54,686 nucleotides of DNA, taken from NCBI RefSeq assembly GCF_024170505.1, contig NZ_JALJYG010000014.1, positions 1 to 54,686 of the forward strand. The letters are read 5' to 3'. The position numbers and the translations under genes are program-made. Within the stretch, counting starts at the first letter, position 1. Each line of letters begins with the position of its first letter. Source of the stretch: Methanocalculus alkaliphilus. GTDB lineage: Archaea > Halobacteriota > Methanomicrobia > Methanomicrobiales > Methanocorpusculaceae. Positions 8,072-17,994 of this stretch are shown piece by piece. The notes beneath the pieces were generated by a model. It did not search any database, had not been told where the DNA came from, and saw nothing but the letters and a program-made list of their open reading frames with translations.

Positions 8072-9841
8072 TTAATGCTTCTCATCCTCATGATCGGAGT
8101 CGATGGCATAATGGCGCTTCAGAAACCCCCTGACATTCTCAGATTCGATCCAGCCCTGGTCAAGCCTGCTGACGATATCGTTGATTCTCCGGACCTGATC
8201 TGAGATCTCCTCTGCATACTCCCCATTACCGAGGATGGTATAGCCTTCGATGACCTGGAGGGGATTTCTGATATGGTCCCCAAGGATCGCAAGCTGGGTG
8301 ATATTCTCCTCGATCTGCCTGAACGCCTCCTTCTGTTGTGATATAAGCTCCATCCTTTCGGTAATATCCCGGAGGAGCCCCTGGATACCGATGATTTCCC
8401 CTCCTTTATACATCGGGAAGAAGGTCGCCTCGATTATTGCTTTCGTTCCATCCTCCCGGAGAAGCGGGAAGGTCAGTGCCTCAATCTTCTCACCCAAAAG
8501 GATGGCGTCAAATGCTCTGCTGACCCTCTCCCGATCATCATCCGGAATGAATTCCAAGAGTAGTATTCCTGCAGCTGGCGGGACCGTCATGCCGGCAACC
8601 CGCTGAAATGAAGGTGAGAGATACGTCACCCGGCGATCCGGGTCGATGGTGACTATCGGGTCGAAGCTCCGCTCAGTTATTCCACGGTACAACTCCTCCC
8701 GCTCCCGGAGCTCCGCCTCCATCCCCCGCTGCTTCTGAAGCTCAGCCTCCTTCATCAGAACGATGGTGACGAGGAAGACACCCCCGATAAGGAGGATTAT
8801 AAGGATATACATGGGTATCTCAACGATCGGCGGGGGTCTGTTGATGATCGCTGTTCCCGGGGGGAGCTGTTCCGGAGCGATCCGGTGGGCGACGAGAGCC
8901 CGGTGGTCGACGATCCCTTTCGTCTCAACCTCTTCGATGATGGGGAGGTCGTCGGGATGAGCACCATCAAGGATCTGCCGGGCAAGATCAGCAGCAATCC
9001 TCCCCTGGTCCCTTCCTGTGAAGAAGACTCCCCCGATCACTCCGTCTCCAAGATAATACTCAAAGATACCATACACCGGGGCTTCCGTCCTCGCCGCGAT
9101 ATAGGATCCCACCCTGTCATGCGGGATGAATGCCAGACCATCCGGATCATTGGTCAGTGCCAGGAGGAGGATAACATCCCCCTCGCCATATGATCCGACA
9201 CGATCCCCAATCCCCGGAATGGACTCTCCTTCGATGTACTCAACAGCCACCGATCCCGGGATCAGGGACCGGACCTCATGGAACGTTTTAAGCGTCTGGG
9301 ATCCGGTGATACTCTCTTCATTAATGACGACCAGCCGCTTCATTTCGGGATGGAGGGTTCTGATCAACAACAGTGTATCATGGATATTGACCCCCTCGAC
9401 GACGCCGGTGATTCCCGAATGCCCTTCAATCAGCAGGGGATCATAATGGTTGATCCCGCAGAAGACGATCGGAATTCCGGGGAAGAGTTCTTCCCTGTAA
9501 TCCAGGAGGAAACGGAGTCCGGCATCATCAGCAACGATGATGCAGTCGGGGGGATCATCATGGTACTTGTACCTGTACATCGCGGCGAGCTGGTCAAGAT
9601 ACGCAGGCGACTCGTACCGCTTCGTATCCATATACTCGGTCCGTATCTGGATCGGGTCCGTTGATGCACCCAGAACCTCCCCGATACCTGCACTGATATC
9701 TGTCACCCAGACCATCTCGGGATGATAGGAGTGGAGAACAAGGACCATTTTTTCATCCGCCGAGGCTGCCGGAGAGAGGATGAGCATCAGGAGAAGAAGA
9801 GAGACCAGCCATCCTCTCAAAGAAGATTCCCCCTGATCCAT
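8072..9841 (-). CDS. Membrane sensor with ABC-type ligand domain and PAS, H-box but no ATPase
   Basis: A 589-residue sensor. A signal anchor at 1-28 is followed by a periplasmic-binding-like domain of the ABC_sub_bind family (about 30-330). A membrane helix (about 340-362), a short coiled stretch and a PAS domain (about 383-500) come next. The C-terminus has an H-box-like HIRNPLQVIEGYTIL with His523 and then only 66 residues. There is no N, G1 or G2 box and no HATPase domain. The frame closes cleanly before the Yip1 gene, so I see no frameshift. Methanomicrobiales have other kinases of this shape. Phosphorylation by a partner kinase, or a purely structural signal, are the options. Confidence 0.85.
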   Translation of the reverse strand: MDQGESSLRGWLVSLLLLMLILSPAASADEKMVLVLHSYHPEMVWVTDISAGIGEVLGASTDPIQIRTEYMDTKRYESPAYLDQLAAMYRYKYHDDPPDCIIVADDAGLRFLLDYREELFPGIPIVFCGINHYDPLLIEGHSGITGVVEGVNIHDTLLLIRTLHPEMKRLVVINEESITGSQTLKTFHEVRSLIPGSVAVEYIEGESIPGIGDRVGSYGEGDVILLLALTNDPDGLAFIPHDRVGSYIAARTEAPVYGIFEYYLGDGVIGGVFFTGRDQGRIAADLARQILDGAHPDDLPIIEEVETKGIVDHRALVAHRIAPEQLPPGTAIINRPPPIVEIPMYILIILLIGGVFLVTIVLMKEAELQKQRGMEAELREREELYRGITERSFDPIVTIDPDRRVTYLSPSFQRVAGMTVPPAAGILLLEFIPDDDRERVSRAFDAILLGEKIEALTFPLLREDGTKAIIEATFFPMYKGGEIIGIQGLLRDITERMELISQQKEAFRQIEENITQLAILGDHIRNPLQVIEGYTILGNGEYAEEISDQVRRINDIVSRLDQGWIESENVRGFLKRHYAIDSDHEDEKH

Positions 9842-10224
9842 GCGGTAATCTCATCCCTCAGAAGACGGAGGGCGGCAAGTTGCTCCCCCTCTTCGCCGGA
9901 AAGAGCGGCGGGGTCGGAGAGGGGAACAGAGATAACCTCCCCTGCCGGAGGGAGGAAGGGGGGGACCTCATCTGTCAGGATGATGATACGGTCAAATCGC
10001 CGGTCAAGGAGTGCAGAGAGAGGTCCGGGCCTGTGATCCGGGATATTGATCCCCACCTCACCCATCACCCGGGTGACGAGCGGATTGGGCCTTGATGCCG
10101 GGCTGATCCCAGCGCTCAGGGCAATGTAGCGGCCAGGTGCCAGGTGGTGTACAAGAGCCGCCGCCATCGGGGAGCGCCCTGCATTCCTGCTGCAGACGAA
10201 GAGGATGGAAGGGAGTGCCGCCAC
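9817..10224 (-). CDS. Low-molecular-weight protein-tyrosine-phosphatase-like protein
   Basis: A 135-residue protein with the P-loop FVCSRNAGRSPMAAA (Cys11, Arg17) and a later SDPAAL that fits the general-acid loop. It resembles arsenate reductases of the thioredoxin-coupled type, but it has only one Cys in the whole chain. The two extra resolving cysteines needed there are absent, so a phosphatase, or an arsenate reductase using a different thiol, is more likely. The start is GTG, and GGTGATC just upstream exactly matches the 16S tail. It follows the decarboxylase by six bases and overlaps the sensor gene by 25. Confidence 0.8.
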   Translation of the reverse strand: MAALPSILFVCSRNAGRSPMAAALVHHLAPGRYIALSAGISPASRPNPLVTRVMGEVGINIPDHRPGPLSALLDRRFDRIIILTDEVPPFLPPAGEVISVPLSDPAALSGEEGEQLAALRLLRDEITAWIRGNLL

Positions 10225-10230
10225 CTCTGA

Positions 10231-11040
10231 TCACCCGGCCACCGGCCGTTCAACGGCTGCAAGCTCATGGGAGAGATCCCGGCCCAGTTCCGCCTCAATG
10301 AAACCGCCTTCCGATGGAAGGAGCATCATGAAGCGTGGGGTCTCATCAAGGAGGATGGTTGCATCCTCAAGCGAGAAGTCAACGATATGGCCCCCAATCG
10401 TCCGATCATCACTGATGAAATGGAGATGATAGCCGGGGACATTCAGACCCCCCATATACTCCGGCAGGAGTGTCCCGACCGCAGTCCCGGAGACGTTGGT
10501 ATGGGTGGCGATATACTGATCTGCCAGTGCGTCAACAAGGCGTGGATAGGGGCGCTCCTGCCGATGGGGGGCACGGACGGTAAGAGAGGAGAAATAACCA
10601 TCAATTCGTATCATATAGATCAGGTTCCCTGATCGCACCTCCGCATCGACGAGATCCTCAAAAGCGGCGTACCCGCTCGTCGATGCCCCGGTCAGAATTA
10701 TATCGGGATCAAAGAAAGAGACCATAGCAAGAGGCGTGAGGAGATCGGATGGTGCAACCCGGACACTCCCGTCCCCCCGTGCCTGATAGACGATCCCATC
10801 AACAAGGATCAGCTCACCATCAAGCGAATCGAAGGTTCCAATCCCGGTATCGCCATACCAGACCAGGTCACCGACCGGGATGACCCCATCGTACACACTC
10901 TCAAGAAGGGCTTCTATGGTAGAGACCTGGTAGAGCACCTCCCGATCCTCCGGGACGGATGGAGAAGAGAGAAGAGAAGCGGAACCGGCGCCAAGGAGGA
11001 TGCCGATGATGAGAGTTGCGACGAGGAGGGAATTTCGCAT
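10231..11040 (-). CDS. budA: Membrane-anchored acetolactate decarboxylase
   Basis: Family match to alpha-acetolactate decarboxylase, which turns acetolactate into acetoin. The conserved core is present: STIEALLESVYDG, GDTGIGTFDSLDGELI, YQARGDG, RIDGYFSSLTVR and YHLHFISDDRTIGGH. His205, His207 and His218 are placed as zinc ligands; Glu76 and Arg156 fit known active-site positions. I start at the ATG at 11040, giving 269 residues. The open frame continues 18 codons upstream, but that segment holds the TATA-like sequence. Residues 3-24 form a hydrophobic anchor, so the enzyme appears to act outside the membrane, unlike most homologues. A relation to the phosphatase and sensor downstream is suggested only by the operon. 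Confidence 0.85.
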   Translation of the reverse strand: MRNSLLVATLIIGILLGAGSASLLSSPSVPEDREVLYQVSTIEALLESVYDGVIPVGDLVWYGDTGIGTFDSLDGELILVDGIVYQARGDGSVRVAPSDLLTPLAMVSFFDPDIILTGASTSGYAAFEDLVDAEVRSGNLIYMIRIDGYFSSLTVRAPHRQERPYPRLVDALADQYIATHTNVSGTAVGTLLPEYMGGLNVPGYHLHFISDDRTIGGHIVDFSLEDATILLDETPRFMMLLPSEGGFIEAELGRDLSHELAAVERPVAG

Positions 11041-11070
11041 TACTACAAATACACAATCAATGTATATCAA

Positions 11071-11082
11071 CGTTATATATCC
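11071..11082 (-). promoter_or_regulatory. TATA box of the budA operon
   Basis: On the minus strand ATATATAACG (about 11071-11080, complement of CGTTATATAT) lies about 35 bases before the chosen ATG at 11040. That predicts a start near 11050 and a leader of about 10 bases. This box overlaps codons of the longer reading and is the main reason to reject them. Confidence 0.45.
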
Positions 11083-11167
11083 CATCACCTTCACAGGAAG
11101 AAGACCCTTTTCGACAGGATGCCAGAGAGAAAAGTGCTATCTTCTATCGACGGTAATGATCAGATAG

Positions 11168-11500
11168 ATGCTGGAGATAACCACCGGAATGGAGAATAAT
11201 ATCGGGATCATCAGCCCGTCCGGAAGGCTTGATGCCGTCAGCTCCACGCTCCTTGATGCGGCATTTGAGAGGCTGATTGGAGACGGGGTGAGGATCATCG
11301 TCCTCGATGCCGGGAGGCTCCACTATACAAGCTCATCCGGTCTCCGGGTGATCCTCTCTGCACAGAAGCGGCTGAAACAGGCGGGGGGAGAACTCCGGAT
11401 CGCCGCTCTCAGCCCTGAGATCGAGGCAGTCCTGGCGATGACCGGATTTGCATCCGTCTTCACCATCCGGGAGTCGGTATCCGAGGCGCTGGCAGGGTAG
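11168..11500 (+). CDS. STAS-domain protein (anti-sigma factor antagonist-like)
   Basis: A 110-residue single STAS domain like SpoIIAA/RsbV. The segment LDAGRLHYTSSSGLRVILSAQKRL contains the phosphorylation-site region, with Ser56 the likely site. It lies 17 bases before an RsbW-like kinase gene, the usual partner pair. In bacteria the kinase phosphorylates the STAS protein to control a sigma factor. Archaea have no sigma factor of that kind, so this pair must switch another target. The promoter is not clear; the leader holds GGTAATGATC as a possible ribosome site. Confidence 0.9.
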   Translation: MLEITTGMENNIGIISPSGRLDAVSSTLLDAAFERLIGDGVRIIVLDAGRLHYTSSSGLRVILSAQKRLKQAGGELRIAALSPEIEAVLAMTGFASVFTIRESVSEALAG

Positions 11501-11517
11501 GAGAGGCGATCCAGAAG

Positions 11518-11964
11518 ATGATACAACCCTCTGAGGATGTGGGATCGGTGTATGTGAAGGGGATATTCCGGGCTGATATTCAAAGCCTCCCGGAGATGGT
11601 CCTTTTTCTCGAAGGAACACTCTCTTCGATGGGACTCTCAGCCACAGAGATATTTGATCTCCAGCTGGCTGCAGATGAGATCTTCACCAATATCGCCTCC
11701 TATGCCTATGGATCGGAGAGTGGTTCAGTGAGTATCGAGGTTATCAGAGATGCGACAACTGTTGTCATCACCTTCACCGATTCAGGCATGCCGTTTGATC
11801 CGGAGAGCCTCCCCACCCCGGATATCAGCTCAGGTATAGAGGATCGAGCGATCGGGGGGCTCGGCATCCATCTTGCCCGTCAGCTCACCGACAGGCTCTC
11901 CTACAGACGCGATGACGGGAGGAATATCCTCACCATCGAAAAAGCGATAGGGGAGCCGGAGTAA
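11518..11964 (+). CDS. RsbW/SpoIIAB-like serine kinase (HATPase_c_2)
   Basis: A 148-residue GHKL ATPase of the anti-sigma-factor family. It shows LQLAADEIFTNIASYAYG (Glu54 and Asn58 of the N box), FTDSGMPFDP (G1) and GGLGIHLARQLTDRLSYR (G2). It would phosphorylate the STAS partner encoded just upstream. GGAGAGGCGATC before the ATG is a good ribosome site. No PP2C phosphatase of the RsbU type is in the window. The pair ends two bases before the convergent CDF gene. Confidence 0.9.
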   Translation: MIQPSEDVGSVYVKGIFRADIQSLPEMVLFLEGTLSSMGLSATEIFDLQLAADEIFTNIASYAYGSESGSVSIEVIRDATTVVITFTDSGMPFDPESLPTPDISSGIEDRAIGGLGIHLARQLTDRLSYRRDDGRNILTIEKAIGEPE

Positions 11965-11967
11965 CGG

Positions 11968-12912
11968 CTACTCCCGCCGTGCCGGACAGAGCATCACCCC
12001 GCAGTCATTGCACTCCTCATGGCATGGTTCCATGTGAATGGTGATGTGGCTCTTTGGAAATTCAGTCTTCAGATCCGCCTCCAGATGATCGGCGAGATCA
12101 TGTGCCGTCGTGAGAAGGACATCCTGGTCAAACATCACATGGAACTCGATGAACCGGTCAGGCCCGGACCGCCGGGTCCGAAGACCATGAAAGTTGACAT
12201 ACCGGGTGCAGTGTGCCTTGAGGATCTCCTCTATCCGTACGACATCCTCCTCGGGAAGCCGGGTATCAAGGATCTGTCCAAGCGCTTTTCTGACAAGTTC
12301 CACCCCGGTCCTGATGATGACAAGGCCGACCCCGATAGCAATAACCGCATCAAGGAGAAGGATTCCGGTGAAATGAATCAGGATAAGCCCGGCAAAGACG
12401 CCCACTGAGGTATAGACATCAGTCCTCAGATGCCAGGCATCACTCTCAAGGGCAATTGATTCGGTTCGTATCGCTATCGCCATCATCCGATGGGAGATGA
12501 TGATGTTGGCAAGTGCCGAGACACCGACTGCCACAAGGCCAAGGCCGATGAGGTCGGGGTTGAGGGTGCTCTCGCCTGCGATGAGGGCTCCCGCAGCCTC
12601 GTAGATAATAAATCCGGCAACGGCAAGGATCAGGACCGCCTCGATGAGGCCTGAGAGCGACTCATACTTCCCATGGCCAAACGAGTGCTGATCATCAGGC
12701 GGCCGGGCAGACTTTCTCACCGCAAAGTAGGCAATCGAGGATGCGATGATATCCGTTGCCGAATGGACGGCATCGGAGATGATCGCCACCGATCCGGTGA
12801 TGAACCCGATGACGAGCTTCAGGATGACGAGGAAGGTATTGCTGAAGACTGCGACAAGGGCGATCCCTGTCTTCTCCCGTGAGGAGTCGTCATGGGGAGG
12901 GGAGTCAGACAT
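11968..12912 (-). CDS. Cation diffusion facilitator, divalent metal exporter
   Basis: A 314-residue CDF transporter. Helix 2 has SDAVHSATD and helix 5 has ESDAWHLRTDV, matching the metal-site pattern D/H-x-x-x-D, with six membrane helices in residues 15-225. The C-terminal cytoplasmic domain (about 225-300) has the usual GP.RFIEFHVMFD fold. The extreme C-terminus CHEECNDCGVMLC is a cysteine-rich tail not found in all members and may bind metal. The metal is likely Zn, Fe or Mn. It is convergent with the RsbW gene, with two bases between. Confidence 0.92.
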   Translation of the reverse strand: MSDSPPHDDSSREKTGIALVAVFSNTFLVILKLVIGFITGSVAIISDAVHSATDIIASSIAYFAVRKSARPPDDQHSFGHGKYESLSGLIEAVLILAVAGFIIYEAAGALIAGESTLNPDLIGLGLVAVGVSALANIIISHRMMAIAIRTESIALESDAWHLRTDVYTSVGVFAGLILIHFTGILLLDAVIAIGVGLVIIRTGVELVRKALGQILDTRLPEEDVVRIEEILKAHCTRYVNFHGLRTRRSGPDRFIEFHVMFDQDVLLTTAHDLADHLEADLKTEFPKSHITIHMEPCHEECNDCGVMLCPARRE

Positions 12913-12962
12913 TGCTATCTCTGGTTTCTGACAGAGCAGGAAAAAGATTTGGGGGGATCCGG

Positions 12963-14096
12963 TTATGCCCCGCAGATCCGATCCATCGCATCTTCAAGCC
13001 GTTCCATCGAGGTTGCATAACTGATCCGGATCCAGCCCGGCGCTCCAAAGGCGGAGCCGGGGGTCGTCGCCACATGCCGCTCCTCGAGCCATTCGGACGC
13101 AACAGCGAGATCATCCCCGCCGACATTGGCAAAAGCATAGAATGCCCCGTCAGGAGGTGCACAGGGGTATCCTGCTCTTTGGAGGCGATCGATGACATAC
13201 CTCCGGCGTCTGGCAAATTCGGTCCGCATCTCCTCGACACAGGCCTGATCCCCGGTCAGGGCGGCGAGGCCGCCATACATCACAAAGGTCGTCGGGTGGG
13301 AGACCGAGTGCTGCTGGATCCGGTTCATGTAATTGATCACCGGTGCTGGCCCTGCTGCATAGCCGAGCCGCCAGCCGGTCATCGCATACGCCTTTGAGAA
13401 GCCGTTGACCGTCACGGTCCGCTCTGCCATATCCCCAATCGAGGCAAGGGAGATGTGTTCGGCCCCGTCATAGAGGAGCTTCTCATAGATCTCATCCGAG
13501 AGGGCGAGGATATCATGATCAGAACAGAGATCAGCGATCATCCCAAGGGATGATCGGGAGAGGATCGAGCCGGTCGGATTGGATGGCGAGTTGATGATGA
13601 TCATCTTCGTTGCAGGGGTGATCAGATCCGCCAGATCCTCTCCCGGCTGGAATGTCTCCGGATCAAGAGGGGAATGGATCGCCCGGCCGCCCGCCATCTG
13701 CACACATGGCTCATAGGAGACCCAGGAGGGATCGAGGATGATCACCTCGTCGTCCTGGTTCAGGACCGCCTGGCAGAGGAGCCGGATCGCATCCTTTGCA
13801 CCGGCGGTTGCGATGATATCAGCCGATGCGACAGGAATATTGTTCTCCCTTCCAAGCTTTTCTGCTATTGCATCCAGCAGCTCCGGGATCCCGCGTGAGG
13901 GGGCATAATGGGTCTCCCCACGCCTCAGTGCCGCAATCGCCGCCTCGGTGATATGCTCAGGGGTCGGAAAGTCGGGCTCACCGATCGAGAGGCTGATGAC
14001 ATCGATCCCCTCGCGGGTCATCTCTTTCGCCCGGTCGGTGATCGCCATCGTTGCCGACGGGGTGATCAACCCAATCGCCGTCGAGAGATGCTTCAT
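12963..14096 (-). CDS. Class I pyridoxal-phosphate aminotransferase (aspartate-type)
   Basis: A 377-residue fold-type I aminotransferase. It has [16 protein letters not shown] at the N-terminus, [10 protein letters not shown] around residue 165, the PLP lysine in [18 protein letters not shown] and the C-terminal [16 protein letters not shown]. It is annotated in relatives as aspartate or broad-specificity aminotransferase. It is last in the operon with ribC and ribH and overlaps ribH by four bases. Why an aminotransferase travels with riboflavin genes is not known, though the upstream class V enzyme shares the same setting. Confidence 0.93.
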   Translation of the reverse strand: MKHLSTAIGLITPSATMAITDRAKEMTREGIDVISLSIGEPDFPTPEHITEAAIAALRRGETHYAPSRGIPELLDAIAEKLGRENNIPVASADIIATAGAKDAIRLLCQAVLNQDDEVIILDPSWVSYEPCVQMAGGRAIHSPLDPETFQPGEDLADLITPATKMIIINSPSNPTGSILSRSSLGMIADLCSDHDILALSDEIYEKLLYDGAEHISLASIGDMAERTVTVNGFSKAYAMTGWRLGYAAGPAPVINYMNRIQQHSVSHPTTFVMYGGLAALTGDQACVEEMRTEFARRRRYVIDRLQRAGYPCAPPDGAFYAFANVGGDDLAVASEWLEERHVATTPGSAFGAPGWIRISYATSMERLEDAMDRICGA

Positions 14097-14500
14097 GACA
14101 ATCTCTGGACCAGTTTTACCGCCGATTCGACGGCCCTGCGGGCATAGTCAACCCGTTCCTGTGCCTCAAGACGGGTCATACCCGGACCCGAGATGCCAAG
14201 TGCCACCGGCTTCTCAAACTCAAGGGAGAGATCGATGATCTTCCGGGCGGCATGCTGGACGACGATCTCATCATGACCGGTTGCCCCTTCGATGACACAC
14301 CCGATGGTGACGACCGCATCGACGTTTCCATCCTTCAGCATCTTCTTGATGGCAAGCGGCATGTCATAGGCGCCCGGGACATAGACCCGGTCAATAACCT
14401 CCGCACCAAGGAACTTCGCATGCTCCTCTGCCTCGATCTCCATCATGTACGTAATATCGCGGTTAAACTCCGCAACGACCAGTCCAAGTTTTATCGTCAT
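14093..14500 (-). CDS. ribH: 6,7-dimethyl-8-ribityllumazine synthase
   Basis: A 135-residue lumazine synthase that joins the ribityl-aminouracil and dihydroxybutanone phosphate. It has [17 protein letters not shown] at the N-terminus, [15 protein letters not shown] in the middle, [21 protein letters not shown] as the active-site strand and [15 protein letters not shown] at the end. Length and motifs are normal. The riboflavin so made also feeds F420 (FO) synthesis; cofH is elsewhere in the window. Confidence 0.95.
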   Translation of the reverse strand: MTIKLGLVVAEFNRDITYMMEIEAEEHAKFLGAEVIDRVYVPGAYDMPLAIKKMLKDGNVDAVVTIGCVIEGATGHDEIVVQHAARKIIDLSLEFEKPVALGISGPGMTRLEAQERVDYARRAVESAVKLVQRLS

Positions 14501-14515
14501 AGTATCATCATCTCC

Positions 14516-16104
<1,589 letters not shown>

Positions 16105-16156
16105 CCTGATCGACCGTACTATAAGAAGATAAACGTCTTAATAGATGGTGAAGCCT

Positions 16157-16546
16157 ATGGTCGACGTAGCTGTCATCGCAGGATCGAAATCAGACGAGGC
16201 GATCATTCGCAAAGTCTGCGTAACACTCGAAGAATACGGTATCAGCTATGAAGAGCGGGTTATTTCAGCTCACCGCGATCCTGAGGAGCTCCAGGAGTAT
16301 ATCAGGACAAGTGATGCCCGCGTCTTCATCGGGATCGCCGGAATGTCCGCCGCCCTCCCCGGCGTCATCGCGTCAAAGACGAAAAAACCGGTCATCGGAG
16401 TCCCGGTGAGTGGAAAAGTGATGGGCGGCCTCGACGCACTCCTCTCAATCGCCCAGATGCCAAAGGGCGTCCCGGTCGCCTGCGTGGCAGTGGATGGCGG
16501 GGAGAATGCCGCACACCTCGCCGCGCGGATACTCGGCGTTGCATGA
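16157..16546 (+). CDS. purE: 5-(carboxyamino)imidazole ribonucleotide mutase
   Basis: A 129-residue class I PurE of purine synthesis. [13 protein letters not shown] is the substrate phosphate loop, [11 protein letters not shown] is the catalytic His motif, and [24 protein letters not shown] is the conserved core. An in-frame ATG at 16145 would add MVKP, but GGTGA in that added stretch is well placed as the ribosome site for the ATG at 16157, so I choose the latter. It diverges from the class V aminotransferase gene. No purK is seen nearby. Confidence 0.94.
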   Translation: MVDVAVIAGSKSDEAIIRKVCVTLEEYGISYEERVISAHRDPEELQEYIRTSDARVFIGIAGMSAALPGVIASKTKKPVIGVPVSGKVMGGLDALLSIAQMPKGVPVACVAVDGGENAAHLAARILGVA

Positions 16547-16614
16547 GGGAGCAGCCGGTCATTGGGGAAGGGGGCATCCCCCTGCCCTATGACCTCTCTG
16601 CAGAGGAAACCTAA
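16543..16614 (+). CDS. Possible 23-residue ORF coupled to purE
   Basis: An ATG overlapping the purE TGA (ATGA) opens a 23-codon frame ending at TAA in 16612-16614. Its product would be [20 protein letters not shown] plus three residues. Codon use resembles the neighbours, and the ATGA coupling is like real operon joints here. However, 16569-16583 is a perfect hairpin (AGGGGG-CAT-CCCCCT) that could equally be the purE terminator. I do not recognise the peptide. Low confidence. Confidence 0.22.
   Translation: MREQPVIGEGGIPLPYDLSAEET
16569..16583 (+). terminator. Hairpin AGGGGG-CAT-CCCCCT after purE
   Basis: A perfect 6-bp GC-rich stem with a 3-base loop begins 23 bases after the purE stop. 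There is no T run right behind it; the nearest A or T runs are at 16621-16633. It may end or protect the purE transcript, or may sit inside the small overlapping frame. Confidence 0.35.
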
Positions 16615-16638
16615 TCCTATATTGGTAAAAAAACCGGA

Positions 16639-16678
16639 GTCAATAGCCTCTTCCGGAGACCGGGGAGATACTATTGAC
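16639..16678. terminator. Bidirectional hairpin between purE and thiC
   Basis: GTCAATAG (16639-16646) and CTATTGAC (16671-16678) are perfect 8-base inverted repeats. Inside them TCTTCC can pair with GGGAGA (one G-T pair), extending the stem. It lies between the convergent purE and thiC genes, so a shared terminator is the natural reading. It ends five bases before the thiC stop codon region. Confidence 0.5.
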
Positions 16679-16683
16679 AAACC

Positions 16684-17994
16684 CTACTTCTTCTGATCCC
16701 CGTCAAAGATCTCCCTTACCATCTTCACGGCACAGAGATCCCCGCACATCGAGCAGGTCTCCCTCTCGCTGTCGCGATCGTGGATGGCACGTGCATGGTC
16801 AGGGAAGAGCATCTCGGCATACTGCCCCTCCCAGTCGAGATCACGCCGGGCAATCGCCATGCGTCCCTCTTCAGGGCATCCCGAAACCCCGCCGCGGCGA
16901 GAGATATCCCCGACATGGGCGGCGATCCGGGCGACCCGTGTCCCCTCGATGATCTCGCGTTCATCAGGGAGGGCAAGGTGCTCTGCAGGAGAGACCATGC
17001 AGAGGAAATCCGCCCCTGCCGATGCGGCAATGGCGCCTCCGATGGCCCCGACGACGTGATCATACCCGGTTGCGATGTCGGTGACGAGCGGGCCGAGCAG
17101 ATAGAGCGGCGCATGGTCGGTCACCTCCTTGATGACCTTCACATTCCATGCGACCTCATGGATCGGGATATGGCCGGGGCCCTCGATCATCCTCTGAACC
17201 CCCGCATTGAGTGCGATGCGGGCCTGCCTGCCGAGCGTCAGGTACTCGGTCGTCTTGGCAAGCCTGTCCGCATCGACGAGTGCTCCGGGGCGCATCCCGT
17301 CGCCAAGGCTTAAGGTGACATCCTCTTCGGCAAGGATCTCAAGGAGGTAGTCGAACTCCTGTGCAAGGGGGTTCTCCTCGCCCGTTGCCGCCATCCATGC
17401 GACATGGAACGCCCCGCCCCGTGACACGACACCAAGCGTCCTTGGATCGAGCCGGAGTGCCTCGAATGCATCAAGATTCACCCCGGAGTGGAGGGTCATG
17501 AAATCAACACCCTGCCTGGCCTGCTCCCTGATGACTGAGAAAAGGATATCGGCAGTGAGATCGGCTGCGGAACCGGCACGGCGGACCGCTTCGTAGATCG
17601 GAACCGTTCCAACCGGGATATCGAGGGAGAGGATCTTCCGCCGCATCTCCCGAAGATCACCGGCGGTTGAGAGATCCATCAGGGCATCCGCACCTGCGTC
17701 GATGGCGGCGGCAGCCTTGACCATCTCGAGATCGGGATCACATCTCCCCTGTGAGGTCCCGATATTGACATTTACCCTGACGCGGCACCCTTCCCCGATA
17801 GGGATCAGACGGGCATTCCGCCGCGGGTTGGCAGGGATGACAATACGCCCTCGCTGAACTGCTTCTGCCATCCTCTCCGGGGAGATACCTTCAGTCCTGG
17901 CAACCGCTGTGAGCTCCGGAGGAAGACCAGAGCGGCACTGCCTGATGAGTGCATGCATAAGAACCATCTGTCTGGAGAGCTTATTATCCTGCAT
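16684..17994 (-). CDS. thiC: Phosphomethylpyrimidine synthase (HMP-P synthase)
   Basis: Radical SAM enzyme that rearranges aminoimidazole ribotide into the thiamine pyrimidine. It has NVNIGTSQG near residue 75, MDLSTAGDL, the SRGGAFHVAWMAATGEENPL region and EGPGHIPIHEV. The C-terminal CSMCGDLCAVKM is the ThiC [4Fe-4S] motif (Cys-x2-Cys-x4-Cys). At 436 codons it matches the archaeal length. The start is doubtful: the first ATG (17994) sits in the palindrome GCATGC and overlaps the divergent gene's ATG. In-frame ATGs at 17967 and 17958 give N-termini closer to other archaeal ThiC. No thi-box riboswitch was recognised. Confidence 0.93.
   Translation of the reverse strand: MQDNKLSRQMVLMHALIRQCRSGLPPELTAVARTEGISPERMAEAVQRGRIVIPANPRRNARLIPIGEGCRVRVNVNIGTSQGRCDPDLEMVKAAAAIDAGADALMDLSTAGDLREMRRKILSLDIPVGTVPIYEAVRRAGSAADLTADILFSVIREQARQGVDFMTLHSGVNLDAFEALRLDPRTLGVVSRGGAFHVAWMAATGEENPLAQEFDYLLEILAEEDVTLSLGDGMRPGALVDADRLAKTTEYLTLGRQARIALNAGVQRMIEGPGHIPIHEVAWNVKVIKEVTDHAPLYLLGPLVTDIATGYDHVVGAIGGAIAASAGADFLCMVSPAEHLALPDEREIIEGTRVARIAAHVGDISRRGGVSGCPEEGRMAIARRDLDWEGQYAEMLFPDHARAIHDRDSERETCSMCGDLCAVKMVREIFDGDQKK

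Noticed and set aside
8072-8200. Frameshift that removed a kinase ATPase domain from the sensor
   Set aside because: The region after the stop is only a short spacer and the Yip1 gene; there is no ATPase sequence in any frame.
9817-10224. Calling the phosphatase an arsenate reductase
   Set aside because: The thioredoxin-coupled form needs two more cysteines, and this protein has only Cys11; no arsenic gene is nearby.
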